Assembly (NCBI RefSeq): GCF_034932105.1
Contig: NZ_JAYGIG010000010.1
Location: 1 to 64,000 of the forward strand
DNA: 64,000 nt
Source: Leptothoe sp034932105
Lineage (GTDB): Bacteria; Cyanobacteriota; Cyanobacteriia; Phormidesmidales; Phormidesmidaceae
Direction of reading: 5' to 3'
Part shown: positions 24,872 to 34,055 of the stretch, piece by piece
How positions within the stretch are numbered: the first letter of the stretch is position 1
Layout of the letters: every line of letters begins with the position of its first letter
Translations under genes and position numbers: made by a program
Notes under the pieces: model-generated
What the model was told of the DNA's origin: nothing
Database searches by the model: none
What the model saw: only the letters and a program-made list of their open reading frames with translations

Positions 24872-25900
24872 ATGTCCCATTCCCTACCGATACCTGACTT
24901 CTTTGCTTCCGATCGCGTGGGCGAAGTGTGGCGTGTGCCCTATGAGGAGCGCGCAACCCAGGCTAAAAATTGGGCTCAAATCCATGGCATTAAACCGGCG
25001 GATAGGGACAGTCCAAGGCTGTGTTTGTTGGCCATTGATGTGCAAAACACCTTTTGTATTCCTGGGTTTGAGTTGTTCGTCGGCGGGACTTCTGGCCAGG
25101 GGGCGGTGGATGATACCCGCCGTCTCTGTGAGTTTGTCTATGGCAACCTGGGCCAGATTACGGAAATTGTCCCTACGATGGATACCCATCGGGCCATGCA
25201 AATTTTTCACGCAGTGTTTTGGATCGATGGCGATGGTCAAATGCCAGCACCCATGACCATGGTGGAACTGGAGGATGTGCGCAGCGGCCGCTGGCGGGTG
25301 AATCCGGCTATAGTTCCTAGTTTAGGGGTGCCGTTAGGGCAGCTAGAAGACTTTGCCCTGCACTACGTGAAACGTCTGAGTGACGATGGTAAATATCCCC
25401 TGACGATATGGCCTTACCATTCCATGCTGGGGGGCATTGGCCACAGTTTGGTCTCAGCCTTTGAGGAGGCTTGCTTTTTCCATAATGTGGCCCGTCAGTC
25501 CCAGACCCGCTTTGAACTGAAGGGCAGTAACCCTCTGACCGAGAACTACTCGGTGCTACGGCCAGAGGTGTTAGATGATGCGGCCGGACAGCCCGTGGCG
25601 AAGAAAAATCAGGCGTTGATCCAGCATTTGATGACCTTTGATGCGGTTGCGATCGCAGGCCAAGCCAAAAGTCACTGCGTCGCTTGGACCATTGACGATC
25701 TCCTCAGCGAAATTCAACAGGTGGAGGACGCTACGCTGGCCAGCAAAATTTACTTAATCGACGATTGCAGTTCGCCGGTGGTGGTGCCAGGGGTGGTGGA
25801 TTTTTCCGCCAATGCCGATGCTGCTTACCAACGATTCGCTGAGGCTGGCATGAATATCATTCAGTCCACCAGCCCGATGACAGATTGGTTGCCCGATTAG
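24872..25900 (+). CDS. nicotinamidase-like isochorismatase-family hydrolase
   Basis: The 342-residue protein has the cysteine-hydrolase fold of nicotinamidases. Catalytic Asp is in LLAIDVQNTF, metal ligands are in VPTMDTHRAMQIFH, a Lys region and IWPYHSMLGG follow, and the nucleophile Cys is in IAGQAKSHCVAWT. It is larger than the usual 200 residues because of insertions before and after the metal site. In its NAD-related context, conversion of nicotinamide to nicotinate is the best guess. The ATG at 24872 is preferred over GTG at 24869, since GGAG lies about nine bases before it. It probably shares a transcript with the glycohydrolase. Confidence 0.82.
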   Translation: MSHSLPIPDFFASDRVGEVWRVPYEERATQAKNWAQIHGIKPADRDSPRLCLLAIDVQNTFCIPGFELFVGGTSGQGAVDDTRRLCEFVYGNLGQITEIVPTMDTHRAMQIFHAVFWIDGDGQMPAPMTMVELEDVRSGRWRVNPAIVPSLGVPLGQLEDFALHYVKRLSDDGKYPLTIWPYHSMLGGIGHSLVSAFEEACFFHNVARQSQTRFELKGSNPLTENYSVLRPEVLDDAAGQPVAKKNQALIQHLMTFDAVAIAGQAKSHCVAWTIDDLLSEIQQVEDATLASKIYLIDDCSSPVVVPGVVDFSANADAAYQRFAEAGMNIIQSTSPMTDWLPD

Positions 25901-26495
25901 GGGCTCAGATCAGCCTGTTATTCCTAACTTTCAGCGATACCTATGGTGTGGGTTATGGGGGCACAGGTATATTTAAATGTCTGGACTTAAAAATACTTAA
26001 GTCCAGACGTTTATCATTCCTTCATAACTATTATGTCGGGCTCTTAATCAGGATGCTTGATGTTTATAGCCTCAAGAAAGTGGGTTAAAAACTATTAACT
26101 TGACGATGGTGCACCCCAACAGATCTAGAGCTATGTCGAACGTGTTTTGAACGGCTAATCTTTGTCTGCCGCAGTTGAAAATTTGCTAAAAGACCTATGT
26201 ATAAAAGGATTTTTGTATATTTTTGCAAAATATACTGATAGTATGTCACTGCGATTATGGGAGGGGTTAGCCTTTTTGACCCAGGCTAATCCCTCGCTAC
26301 AAAACTTAGCTATATCTCAAAATGTGGCGATTCTTTTGTTGTTTTACTTCCTTTGGAATAATTTCAATTAAACTGACGTTAGTGTGATGCCCTATATGGG
26401 TACTTTATAATCTTTGCTTGTTTGTTTTGGGTCCGTCTGTTCGCATTAGTAAAGCGTTGTTCTACTACTGTTAAAAACGTTTATCAGGTCCTGTT
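25901..26495. other. intergenic stretch with a long perfect hairpin
   Basis: AAATGTCTGGACTTAA (25975-25990) pairs with TTAAGTCCAGACGTTT (25997-26012) over 16 bp with a six-base loop. It probably ends transcription of the nicotinamidase-like gene. Beyond it a 69-codon frame (26162-26371) from a TTG is not convincing, and nothing else is recognised. Confidence 0.55.
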
Positions 26496-27215
26496 ATGCA
26501 TTGCCCCTGTTGTCAGACATCTACCTTAAAGCGTGCTCGCTTAGATGAGCATTTAGCCGTTCACGCCTGCCAAACCTGTGAGGGGCACTGGGTTTCTTCC
26601 TATGATTACTGGCATTGGCTAGAGTGGCAGCCCGACAGTGGCAAAATTAAGCCTTGTAACTCCAATGATTTAAGTGACCCGCTCAGCGTTTCTGACAATC
26701 GTCATGCATCCTTCTGTCCTGAGTGCAATCACTTGATGCGGCGAGCTAAAGTTGGCCACGGCATCAAGTTTTATCTGGATCGCTGCTCCCACTGCGGTGG
26801 CAGCTGGTTTGACAAGGGAGAATGGCAACAACTTCAGGCCCACAATATTCACGATAAGGTTCACCTTGTTTTTTCCGAGTCTTGGCAGTCTCAGATTCGT
26901 CAAGCAGAATTTCATCGGGTTTTAGAAGCAACCTATCGTAGTGCCCTAGGGGATGAAGACTATGCCCAGGCGCTCACTGTCAGAGCCTGGCTTGAACAGC
27001 ATCCCCACCGGGACTATATTCTGTCCGTCCTCAATCAGGTGCCACCCTCCGAGGATGAGTCTCGCTATGTCCCTGTGCGTAAGTTTCAGTCGCGACCGGT
27101 GCAAAAGTCGCAGCCGCAAAACGATCGCCCCAAGCAAGATGTGAATCATGCTCCCGTTGCCATCGGCCACGGCGTGCACCCAAAACCCTACGACTATCCT
27201 CAACCCGCTAAGTAA
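26496..27215 (+). CDS. zinc-ribbon (TFIIB-type) protein
   Basis: The 239-residue protein carries two zinc ribbons. The first is CPCCQTSTLKR with the second knuckle CQTCEGHW (residues 3-33). The second is CPECNHLM with CSHCGGSWFDKGEW (about 74-110). This double zf-TFIIB arrangement is common in bacterial proteins of unknown role. The middle is helical, and the C-terminal 65 residues are Pro/Gln/Lys-rich and probably disordered. No membrane segment is seen. It is a single-gene unit preceded by an A+T-rich leader. Confidence 0.8.
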   Translation: MHCPCCQTSTLKRARLDEHLAVHACQTCEGHWVSSYDYWHWLEWQPDSGKIKPCNSNDLSDPLSVSDNRHASFCPECNHLMRRAKVGHGIKFYLDRCSHCGGSWFDKGEWQQLQAHNIHDKVHLVFSESWQSQIRQAEFHRVLEATYRSALGDEDYAQALTVRAWLEQHPHRDYILSVLNQVPPSEDESRYVPVRKFQSRPVQKSQPQNDRPKQDVNHAPVAIGHGVHPKPYDYPQPAK

Positions 27216-27360
27216 TCTCGCGTCAGTTTGGTCAGTGTCTAGAACTCTGACGTTCTGCCCAGCCCTGTTCAGCCCATTGAGGAGTGTCTCAAAGGTCTTT
27301 GCAGAGTGTGGCAGAATGCGGCTCTGAGGTTTTGTGCTGATAGAAGAACCTCCGGGAGCA

Positions 27361-28869
27361 TTAGTCCTGGGTTGTCAGGGTAAGCACTTGGGGGGGAGTG
27401 GCGTCTGGAGGGTATAGAAACTGGACTTCCACTGAACGTTCTTCGTTCGGTTCGAGGGTTAAGGTGACTAACGGGGGGCCACTTTGACCCCGTCTCTGTA
27501 CGAGGTGAATATAGTCGGCTCGACGTTCACCCCGATCGTTGCGGTACAAAAACAGCACCGTGCCCCGAAAGAAAATCCTAGAGTCGTGGGGATTTAAAAA
27601 GGTCAGGGCGTTTCTGATGTTTTCGTTCTGGAGTGGTGTTTGCACTGACAGGGCAACGGTTTGGGGCCGATCTGTTGGGTTATGCAAGGGCAGTGTGAGA
27701 GCATATTCGGTGCCATAGTTGCCATGGGCCCGATAGGCTGTGTCGTTATAGCGTCTCAGCATAGGAGCACTTTGAACTTGCCCCGTACCAAAGGTATTGC
27801 GATCAACCGTGCTAATGACATAGGAAATCTGTTGCCCTGGGGCAGGGATGGCCAGCTTAGAGGAACGTCGATCGGTGAGATTGGTTTGCCAGCGTGAACC
27901 ACGACTGACCCCCGCCACCCGTCCATAGATGAAGGGATTTGCCGTTTGCCCCGGTCGACTGGGAGCCCGGTCTCGGGGGGTAGCGAGACGGCCGTTGGCT
28001 AAAACCTGAAGCCATTCCTCCAGGCTGGGTACCCGTTCTCCGTCGTTGGCCCGGGGGGCGAACATCGCCAAACTAGCGACATATAACGGTCCATCGCTGG
28101 ATAGACGCATTAATGTGGATCTGGCGTTGCTGCGATTGCCGCCTAGGCTGCTGGGTAAAGGGGGTAATAGGCTACTGCCAGCGGGGAGGGTGCCGTCTGT
28201 TGCTACGGAAAGTCGGCGCACCGGCAGGGGGGCATTCATGAGCAGGTAGCTTTCCTGGGGGGGAATGGTAATTTCATTGGGCCAAAAAGACTGGCGGCGG
28301 TCCCTCAGGATTTCATTCATGAGACGGCTGCCTGGCCCGGAGAACTGGTTGCTGGCCAGATTAAATTCCACATCGTTGCGCCCGTGCCAAGGAGCTTCTT
28401 GGCTGAGGTAGCTGGCGGCTTCGCGAAAACTGAGTTTAACGGCCCGGCGGCTAGGGTTATGGAGCACAATGCCTAGGTAGCGGGTGCGGGTGTCATTGTC
28501 GCTTTGGGCCTGCACGACATGGTGGGCAAAGATGTCAAACCGGCCCTCAAATGCATAGTCTAGATGGGCGGACGGGTCGGCTTTGTCCCCCGATGGAAAG
28601 GTGGATAGCAAAATGCCTTCCGTGGCAATGATTTCAGGACTATTGCTATTGAAGACGGGCACATCATCCAGCTCCCCTGGCAGGGGACGTACTTCCTGAA
28701 TTTGCGGAATGACTTGGCCTGGGTTTTGGGCAACGGTTCTGGTGCTGGACTCTGCAGGTGCCGTTAGCTCGATGGGGGGTAATGCTTGCTCGGGGGGCTG
28801 GTTGGTGGGGATCAGCGGGGGGAAGGTAGCAAGGGAATACAGCGCGAGGAAAAACGGCAATGGGCTCAT
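27361..28869 (-). CDS. DUF3370 exported protein
   Basis: The protein matches the cyanobacterial DUF3370 family. EVRPLPGELDDVPVFNSNSP and TEGILLSTFPSG are followed by FEGRFDIFAHHVV, LGIVLHNPSRRAVKL, AASYLSQEAPW, GPGSRLMNEILRDRRQ and the C-terminal VTLTLEPNEERSVEVQFLYP. The frame is open to 28971, but Met35 (MSPLPFFLALYSLATFPPL, 28869) gives a signal peptide at once and is chosen. The function is unknown; the beta-rich sequence suggests a periplasmic or outer-membrane surface protein. It is convergent with the zinc-ribbon gene. Confidence 0.88.
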   Translation of the reverse strand: MSPLPFFLALYSLATFPPLIPTNQPPEQALPPIELTAPAESSTRTVAQNPGQVIPQIQEVRPLPGELDDVPVFNSNSPEIIATEGILLSTFPSGDKADPSAHLDYAFEGRFDIFAHHVVQAQSDNDTRTRYLGIVLHNPSRRAVKLSFREAASYLSQEAPWHGRNDVEFNLASNQFSGPGSRLMNEILRDRRQSFWPNEITIPPQESYLLMNAPLPVRRLSVATDGTLPAGSSLLPPLPSSLGGNRSNARSTLMRLSSDGPLYVASLAMFAPRANDGERVPSLEEWLQVLANGRLATPRDRAPSRPGQTANPFIYGRVAGVSRGSRWQTNLTDRRSSKLAIPAPGQQISYVISTVDRNTFGTGQVQSAPMLRRYNDTAYRAHGNYGTEYALTLPLHNPTDRPQTVALSVQTPLQNENIRNALTFLNPHDSRIFFRGTVLFLYRNDRGERRADYIHLVQRRGQSGPPLVTLTLEPNEERSVEVQFLYPPDATPPQVLTLTTQD

Positions 28870-29021
28870 GGGGGTAACAGATACTGAGGTCGTGCTGGGG
28901 ACAACCGATGAATGACTGTGGCCTAACCTACCATTCAATTGGTAGCTAATGTTACTAGCTGTGCCTTTCAAGGGACTGGTTCCCAGGATTGCTACTGGTT
29001 ATAGTCCTAGGGGGTGGAATC

Positions 29022-29816
29022 CTAGGGTGCGGAAATATTGAGTAGTGCTTGAATCTTTTCGGCAGTCAATTGTTCCACATGGGGGATTACTAGGGCTGCT
29101 CCAGCCTCTTTCAGGGTTTTGCTATAACGAGTTTTGTAGGCCGCATCTGTTTGGACATGGGGGGGTAAAACACCGACACCCAGCCATAGACGGTCAGGAA
29201 ATTGGGCTTGAGCAGCTTTGATGGTGGCCATATCAGCCACCGTGTCTCCGGCATATAAAACGGGTAGCCCCTTGGGAACCGTCGCTTCGAGCTGGTCAAT
29301 GGTCATGTAAAGCCCGGTGGGGTCGGGTTTACTGGGAGCATCGGCCATGGCAATCAAGATTGGGGCCGTTAGACCCATGCGCTGTTGCAAAATATAGTTG
29401 GCTGAGCCTCGGGTTGCTCCGCTAAAAAATGCGGATGGTACGCCACCCTGGGCGAGGTCGGCTAGATATTGAGCTCTCATGAGGACGGGTTCTTGGGTGA
29501 TATACCCGGTCCACTGACTGGGGTCGTCGCCGGAGCCCCGATAGCGTTCTTGAAAATAGAGCACGATGGCATCGTAGTCACTGTTATGGGATTGTCCAGA
29601 TGCCTGACTATGGCGATGGATCAGCTCTTGAGAGGCTTGCCAATCGTTGTTCCAGATGCCTTCGCTTTTGAGCTGGTCAATATCCTGGGGGGTGGGCCGA
29701 TAATGCCCTTGGGTAAAATGTTCCACCGTGTCCGCAATGGCCCGACGATAGGAGCCGCTGACGTCGCGGACAACGCCATCGATGTCAAATATAGCTAGGG
29801 CAATAGGGTTAGACAT
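29022..29816 (-). CDS. HAD-superfamily hydrolase, TIGR01548 type
   Basis: The 264-residue protein has HAD motif I (AIFDIDGVVRDVSGSYRRAI), with the two Asp residues of the phosphoaspartyl nucleophile site. Motif II is in SAFFSGATRG, the Lys of motif III is in DAPSKPDPTGLY, and the acidic motif IV is in VLYAGDTVADMATIKAAQ. The TIGR01548 group is found mainly in cyanobacteria, and its substrate has not been settled to my knowledge. It is cytoplasmic. The gene lies about 50 bp from the end of the DUF3370 upstream region and is divergent from ycf65. Confidence 0.88.
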   Translation of the reverse strand: MSNPIALAIFDIDGVVRDVSGSYRRAIADTVEHFTQGHYRPTPQDIDQLKSEGIWNNDWQASQELIHRHSQASGQSHNSDYDAIVLYFQERYRGSGDDPSQWTGYITQEPVLMRAQYLADLAQGGVPSAFFSGATRGSANYILQQRMGLTAPILIAMADAPSKPDPTGLYMTIDQLEATVPKGLPVLYAGDTVADMATIKAAQAQFPDRLWLGVGVLPPHVQTDAAYKTRYSKTLKEAGAALVIPHVEQLTAEKIQALLNISAP

Positions 29817-29934
29817 TGTTTAAGTTGGAGGCTAGGGGGGAGAGACTAATTTTTGATGTGCTAAGGGGAGTCAATGCGCTAGAATTGTAGACCGTATAGT
29901 TTTGAAGCCAAGAGGCGTAGAGCGGAGGTTTGCA

Positions 29935-30234
29935 TTGTCTCGATTTATCTTAAAGGTTCTCTGGCTCGACAAGGATGTGGCGATTGCCGTAGATCAAGTA
30001 GTGGGCAAGGGATCGAGTCCGCTGACCTCTTACTTTTTCTGGCCCCGTCATGATGCGTGGGAGCAGATGAAGGTGGAGCTTGAGTCCAAAACTTGGATTG
30101 TTGAAGAAGAGCGTATTAATCTCTTGAACCAGGCGACTGAGATTATCAACTATTGGCAGGAAGGGGGCAAGACGCTGCCTATGCAAAAGGCAGCTGAAAA
30201 ATTCCCCCATGTATCGTTCACGGGTAGTTCGTGA
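29935..30234 (+). CDS. ycf65: ribosomal protein PSRP-3 (Ycf65)
   Basis: PSRP-3 is a small-subunit ribosomal protein specific to cyanobacteria and plastids. The 99-residue product has the family core FILKVLWLDKDVAIAVDQVV, SPLTSYFFWPRHDAWEQMK and LLNQATEIINYWQEG. The TTG at 29935 is taken as start: GGAGG at 29924-29928 lies six bases before it, and homologues begin three residues before FILKVLWL. The longer frame to 29902 adds an Arg-rich stretch that homologues lack. A bidirectional terminator at 30435 separates it from the convergent atpC. Confidence 0.9.
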   Translation: MSRFILKVLWLDKDVAIAVDQVVGKGSSPLTSYFFWPRHDAWEQMKVELESKTWIVEEERINLLNQATEIINYWQEGGKTLPMQKAAEKFPHVSFTGSS

Positions 30235-30434
30235 TTTGGGCTGTTTAGGATAGGCCTGTAAATGAGTTCGTTTCTGTTCTGTCGGAAGAAGCGGACTCTT
30301 TTGTTTTTTGGGTATCTTTGGCGAAATTCTGGCTCATCGCTCCCCATATTCCAGGACTCATCCATAGTAGAGCTCCCATGGTTACCTGGATTTGCATCGG
30401 GTGGACCCATGGGATTTTTTCTGGAATTTATGAC

Positions 30435-30469
30435 AAAAGGCCGCAGGTGATTTGAACCTGCGGCCTTTT
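30435..30469. terminator. bidirectional terminator between ycf65 and atpC
   Basis: AAAAGGCCGCAGGT pairs perfectly with ACCTGCGGCCTTTT around a seven-base loop, giving a T run in both directions. Confidence 0.9.
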
Positions 30470-30521
30470 GCTATGAACTCTAAAGATTTTGAACTCCAAA
30501 GATGGTCCGGAAACTAGCCGA

Positions 30522-30929
30522 CTAGACAGTTCCACCTGCGGCTTGTACTCGTGCCCGCGCTCTTTTGAGGGACTTCTTAGCCTGGATAGCGGCCTGTTTA
30601 TCGTCGGCAGAAACGCTATCTGCTGCTGATTGGGCTGAGGTGTATTCTTTCTCGGCCTCAGATAAATCAATGCTATCGCCGCGCTCAGCACCGTTTACCA
30701 AAATGGTAACTTCGTTGTTTTCGATTTCGGCAAAACCGCCCATGAGTGCGATCGCAACCCAATCCTTATCAGCCCGTACTCGCAAAACGCCAATATCAAC
30801 TGCTGTTAGTAACGGAGCGTGACCACTCAAAATACCTAATTGACCGGTAGTACTGGGTAGCACTACCTCTTCCGCTTCAGCATCCCAAACTGTTTTATCA
30901 GGAGCCAATACGCGCACTGCTAATGCCAT
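30522..30929 (-). CDS. atpC: ATP synthase epsilon subunit
   Basis: The epsilon subunit is part of the rotor stalk of F1 and restrains ATP hydrolysis. The 135-residue protein begins MALAVRVLAPDKTVWDAEAE, has VVLPSTTGQLGILSGHAPLL and GGFAEIENNEVTILVNGAER, and ends with the two C-terminal helices (DLSEAEKEYTSAQ and KKSLKRARARVQAA). Length and domains are standard. It is downstream of atpD on the same strand after a 134-bp spacer with a long hairpin, matching the separate beta-epsilon operon of cyanobacteria. Confidence 0.97.
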   Translation of the reverse strand: MALAVRVLAPDKTVWDAEAEEVVLPSTTGQLGILSGHAPLLTAVDIGVLRVRADKDWVAIALMGGFAEIENNEVTILVNGAERGDSIDLSEAEKEYTSAQSAADSVSADDKQAAIQAKKSLKRARARVQAAGGTV

Positions 30930-30956
30930 AAGACTTTAAGAATTAAAGAGGAACAG

Positions 30957-31018
30957 TGAATGGTGAATAGTGAGTAGTGGTGGAGAATAAATCATGACCA
31001 CCCACCACTCACCATTCA
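30957..31018. repeat. imperfect long hairpin between atpD and atpC
   Basis: GAATGGTGAATAGTGAGTAG pairs imperfectly with a segment ending in CCACTCACCATTC. It lies within the presumed atpD-atpC transcript, so it could tune the amounts of beta and epsilon through partial termination or mRNA processing. Confidence 0.55.
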
Positions 31019-31063
31019 TGAAGCCGTAATCTTTGAACGATGAGATCAGCTATCGCTTACGCC

Positions 31064-32512
31064 TTAGCCTTTCATTTTCGCTGCAGTTTCTATCACCTCG
31101 TCAATGCCGCCCTTGAGGTAGAAAGCCTGCTCAGGAACATCATCGAGTTCACCAGCGAGAATCATGTTGAAGCCCTTGATGGTGTCCGCCAGAGAAACAT
31201 ACTTACCAGGAGAACCGGTGAAGATCTCTGCTACAAAGAAAGGCTGAGAGAGGAACTTCTCAATCTTACGAGCGCGAGCAACTGCGAGGCGGTCATCTTC
31301 AGACAATTCATCTAGACCCAGAATGGCGATGATGTCCTGAAGCTCTTTATAGCGCTGCAGAATCGACTGCACAGCTCGGGCCGTAGCATAGTGCTCAGCC
31401 CCAACGATATCAGGCTGAAGCATGGTGGAGGTGGAATCCAGGGGATCCACGGCGGGGTAGATACCCTTAGAAGCCAGACCACGGGACAGTACAGTGGTGG
31501 CATCCAAGTGGGCAAACGTAGTTGCAGGAGCAGGGTCAGTCAGGTCGTCCGCAGGAACGTATACCGCCTGAATCGACGTAATGGAACCCTCATGAGTCGA
31601 TGCAATTCGCTCCTGCAGGTCACCCATGTCAGTACCCAGGGTGGGCTGATAACCTACCGCAGAAGGCATACGTCCCAACAGGGCAGACACCTCAGAACCC
31701 GCCTGTACAAAGCGGAAGATGTTGTCAATAAACAACAGTACGTCCTGCTTGTTGATATCACGGAAATACTCCGCCATGGTCAAGGCAGACAGAGCCACCC
31801 GCATGCGAGCACCGGGGGGCTCATTCATCTGGCCATATACCAGAGCTACTTTAGACTTGCTCAGGTCGGCGGCGTTAATTACGCCAGACTCAATAAATTC
31901 GTTGTAGAGGTCGTTTCCTTCACGGGTACGCTCGCCAACACCACCAAATACGGATACACCGCCGTGCTCCTTAGCAATGTTGTTGATTAGCTCTTGAATC
32001 AAAACGGTTTTGCCTACGCCAGCACCACCAAAGAGGCCAATCTTTCCGCCCTTACGGTAGGGACCCAGAAGATCGATAACTTTAATCCCAGTTTCAAATA
32101 CAGAGGGCTTTGTCTCTAATTCTGTAAGTTTGGGTGCATCACGGTGGATAGGCAATGTATTGGACATATCCACATCACCCTTTTCATCCACGGGCTCACC
32201 CAGAACGTTAAAAATACGTCCTAAAGTGGCGTTGCCAACGGGTACGGTGATCGGGGAGCCCAGGTCAGTAACCTGCATCCCTCGAACCAATCCATCGGTG
32301 GAACTCATCGATACAGCCCTGACTTGGCTATCACCTAGTAGTTGCTGTACTTCGCAAGTAACAGAAACGGTTTGCCCTGCCGGATTTGTACCTTCAACTT
32401 TGATAGCGTTATAAATGTTTGGTAGTTGGCCGGGGGAGAACTTAACGTCTAGAACAGGGCCAATAATCTGAGTGATTACGCCAATATTTGTTTTCTCTGC
32501 AGTGGTGACCAT
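31064..32512 (-). CDS. atpD: ATP synthase beta subunit
   Basis: The beta subunit carries the catalytic nucleotide sites of F1. The 482-residue protein has the P-loop GLFGGAGVGKTV, GERTREGNDLYNE with the catalytic Glu, ALVYGQMNEPPGARMRV, the Walker B stretch DVLLFIDNIFRF, and the DELSEDD motif (DELSEDDRLAV) that contacts the gamma subunit. Full length, no oddities. It starts the atpD-atpC unit; the 160 bp upstream to the next gene should hold its promoter. It acts at the thylakoid membrane in both photosynthesis and respiration. Confidence 0.98.
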   Translation of the reverse strand: MVTTAEKTNIGVITQIIGPVLDVKFSPGQLPNIYNAIKVEGTNPAGQTVSVTCEVQQLLGDSQVRAVSMSSTDGLVRGMQVTDLGSPITVPVGNATLGRIFNVLGEPVDEKGDVDMSNTLPIHRDAPKLTELETKPSVFETGIKVIDLLGPYRKGGKIGLFGGAGVGKTVLIQELINNIAKEHGGVSVFGGVGERTREGNDLYNEFIESGVINAADLSKSKVALVYGQMNEPPGARMRVALSALTMAEYFRDINKQDVLLFIDNIFRFVQAGSEVSALLGRMPSAVGYQPTLGTDMGDLQERIASTHEGSITSIQAVYVPADDLTDPAPATTFAHLDATTVLSRGLASKGIYPAVDPLDSTSTMLQPDIVGAEHYATARAVQSILQRYKELQDIIAILGLDELSEDDRLAVARARKIEKFLSQPFFVAEIFTGSPGKYVSLADTIKGFNMILAGELDDVPEQAFYLKGGIDEVIETAAKMKG

Positions 32513-32675
32513 GCTTGCGCCTTATCCTAAGGGTGTTAGCTACTGCGGCGACTTTTAATTTTATTTTTACTTTCAAAGTGCCATGTAACAGATTATCACT
32601 AGATGCATCATCCATGGCGCTGGCATTTGCTATAGTTGGTGCGCTTTTGGGTCGCCATGGAGTTCTAGCGGTTGT

Positions 32676-33611
32676 CTAGCTCTGATTTGGGCGGGTGTGC
32701 TGCCCATGATGTTTTTTTGACCTATTCAGGAGAATTGCGATCGCTCCCATGATCGACATTCTCGGTTCAGGGATGGACTGAGGTGGGGTAGGCGCAATCA
32801 CTGCGGGTGGCATCACACTAATGGGCGGCGTCACCGTTGCCCCAGGGATATTGACTACAGGGTTTGCCACAGGCCCATTTGTGACGGGTGCCTGAATAAC
32901 CGGCGGCACTGTTGGCGTAGCAGGTGTGACTGGGATTGGCCGCTGGACGATCCGTGGGGCTGTGCTGACTGGTTGGGGTGCCGTGGCTGTTGGCGTGGCA
33001 CTGGTTCGAAAATCAGGTCGTTGCCGGATGAAAAAGCGATCATTGGGAATGGTATCGGTGATGAAGTAGTTAAACCAAACATTTTCACCGGGGTTTACCC
33101 CAGCCCCTTCATAGAAGTTGATGAAATCCCGTACGTCGGTTACCTCATCTGCCCTAGTGTAGCGGTCCGATCTATAGGGGCGCACAGGGCTGATGCCTTG
33201 GGCAAAGGATAGTCCGTCATTTTCACCGCTGGCGTATCCTGGGGTTTCCTGTAGCTCATGGTCATAGAACCGCCAGAATGCCCCCGTGAGGTTGCGCGAC
33301 ACTATATTAATAGCAAAGCCTGGACGATTAAAGATGGAGTGGTGTTTGGCTGTGGTTAAACCGCTAATTGCCAGCGAAATATCTAAACCCCACACATCTT
33401 GATAGACCACAAAGGGGTCCTGAGAGGTGCCTGAACCCTTGACATCGGTGATCTTGAAGTTGCTGGATGCTTCGCTAAACAATAAACCGTTCTGACTACA
33501 TCCGCTTGCTAAGCACGCAGCCTGCGCTGTGGGGCTGACAAGTGCCAGTAAGATGCCACTGACGATGGTTGCTGCACCAATTTGATGAGCAGCGTTCGTA
33601 ACTATTCCCAT
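32676..33611 (-). CDS. exported protein with a Pro-rich region and a PEP-CTERM-like tail
   Basis: Met11 of the open frame (33611) gives a standard signal peptide (GIVTNAAHQIGAATIVSGIL.., cleavage after TAQA). The mature domain of about 170 residues contains SQDPFVVYQDVWGLDISLAI and AGVNPGENVWFNYFITDTIP. Next come about 90 residues rich in Pro, Thr and Val. The end reads IPEPRMSIMGAIAILLNR followed by SKKHH, which resembles a PEP-CTERM sorting signal (PEP motif, hydrophobic segment, basic tail) processed by an exosortase-type enzyme. It is likely a surface or extracellular-matrix protein. Confidence 0.65.
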   Translation of the reverse strand: MGIVTNAAHQIGAATIVSGILLALVSPTAQAACLASGCSQNGLLFSEASSNFKITDVKGSGTSQDPFVVYQDVWGLDISLAISGLTTAKHHSIFNRPGFAINIVSRNLTGAFWRFYDHELQETPGYASGENDGLSFAQGISPVRPYRSDRYTRADEVTDVRDFINFYEGAGVNPGENVWFNYFITDTIPNDRFFIRQRPDFRTSATPTATAPQPVSTAPRIVQRPIPVTPATPTVPPVIQAPVTNGPVANPVVNIPGATVTPPISVMPPAVIAPTPPQSIPEPRMSIMGAIAILLNRSKKHHGQHTRPNQS

Positions 33612-33703
33612 GGATAAAGCCTCGGAGCTGAAAAAAAGCAATCTAAGACATGTATCAAAAAATACTGATGATTTAAGATGCAGCTGATGTCTTTATGAAG
33701 GTG

Positions 33704-33745
33704 AAAGTAGCCATAAGCCTTTTGATATAGGCTTATGGCTACTTT
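33704..33745. repeat. perfect 16-bp hairpin upstream of the PEP-CTERM-like gene
   Basis: AAAGTAGCCATAAGCC pairs with GGCTTATGGCTACTTT around a ten-base loop. It lies about 90 bp before the start of the exported protein gene, in its leader or promoter. Confidence 0.75.
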
Positions 33746-33933
33746 GTTTAGAATGACATTTTTACTTTGCTATGCCCATGAAAATACGTAGACTTTATCA
33801 AAAGTAGACATCAATATCTATTGAAATGTGGTGATAATACTTAGATTTGCTATGCCTGGATGCTTTGCTTCTGTGGCTTCTGCTCTCCATCGTTTGCAGT
33901 GATCACCCTAGGTTGTGGATTATGGGCACAAAG

Positions 33934-33993
33934 CCATAGTCATGGGGCCATGACTATGGGAAAGCGGGGTGTTATTACAACACCCCGCTTTCC
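33934..33993 (-). terminator. double hairpin after the exoprotein gene
   Basis: Two perfect hairpins follow each other: CCATAGTCATGG with CCATGACTATGG (33934-33959), and GGAAAGCGGGGTGTT with AACACCCCGCTTTCC (33959-33993). They lie about 60-120 bp after the stop codon at 34056 and probably end that transcript. The rest of the gap 33612-34055 holds no gene. Confidence 0.65.
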
Positions 33994-34055
33994 TTTGGCT
34001 CAATGACTTAAGGCTCTGCTTGTTGAGTCCCTTTGATTGAGCTTTGATTGAGCTT

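Noticed and set aside
26162..26371. 69-codon plus-strand frame with a hydrophobic end
   Set aside because: TTG start without a good ribosome site; composition is plausible for a small membrane protein but support is too weak to call.
31391..31990. 199-codon plus-strand frame
   Set aside because: Antisense to atpD; long shadow frames are common opposite strongly biased coding sequence.
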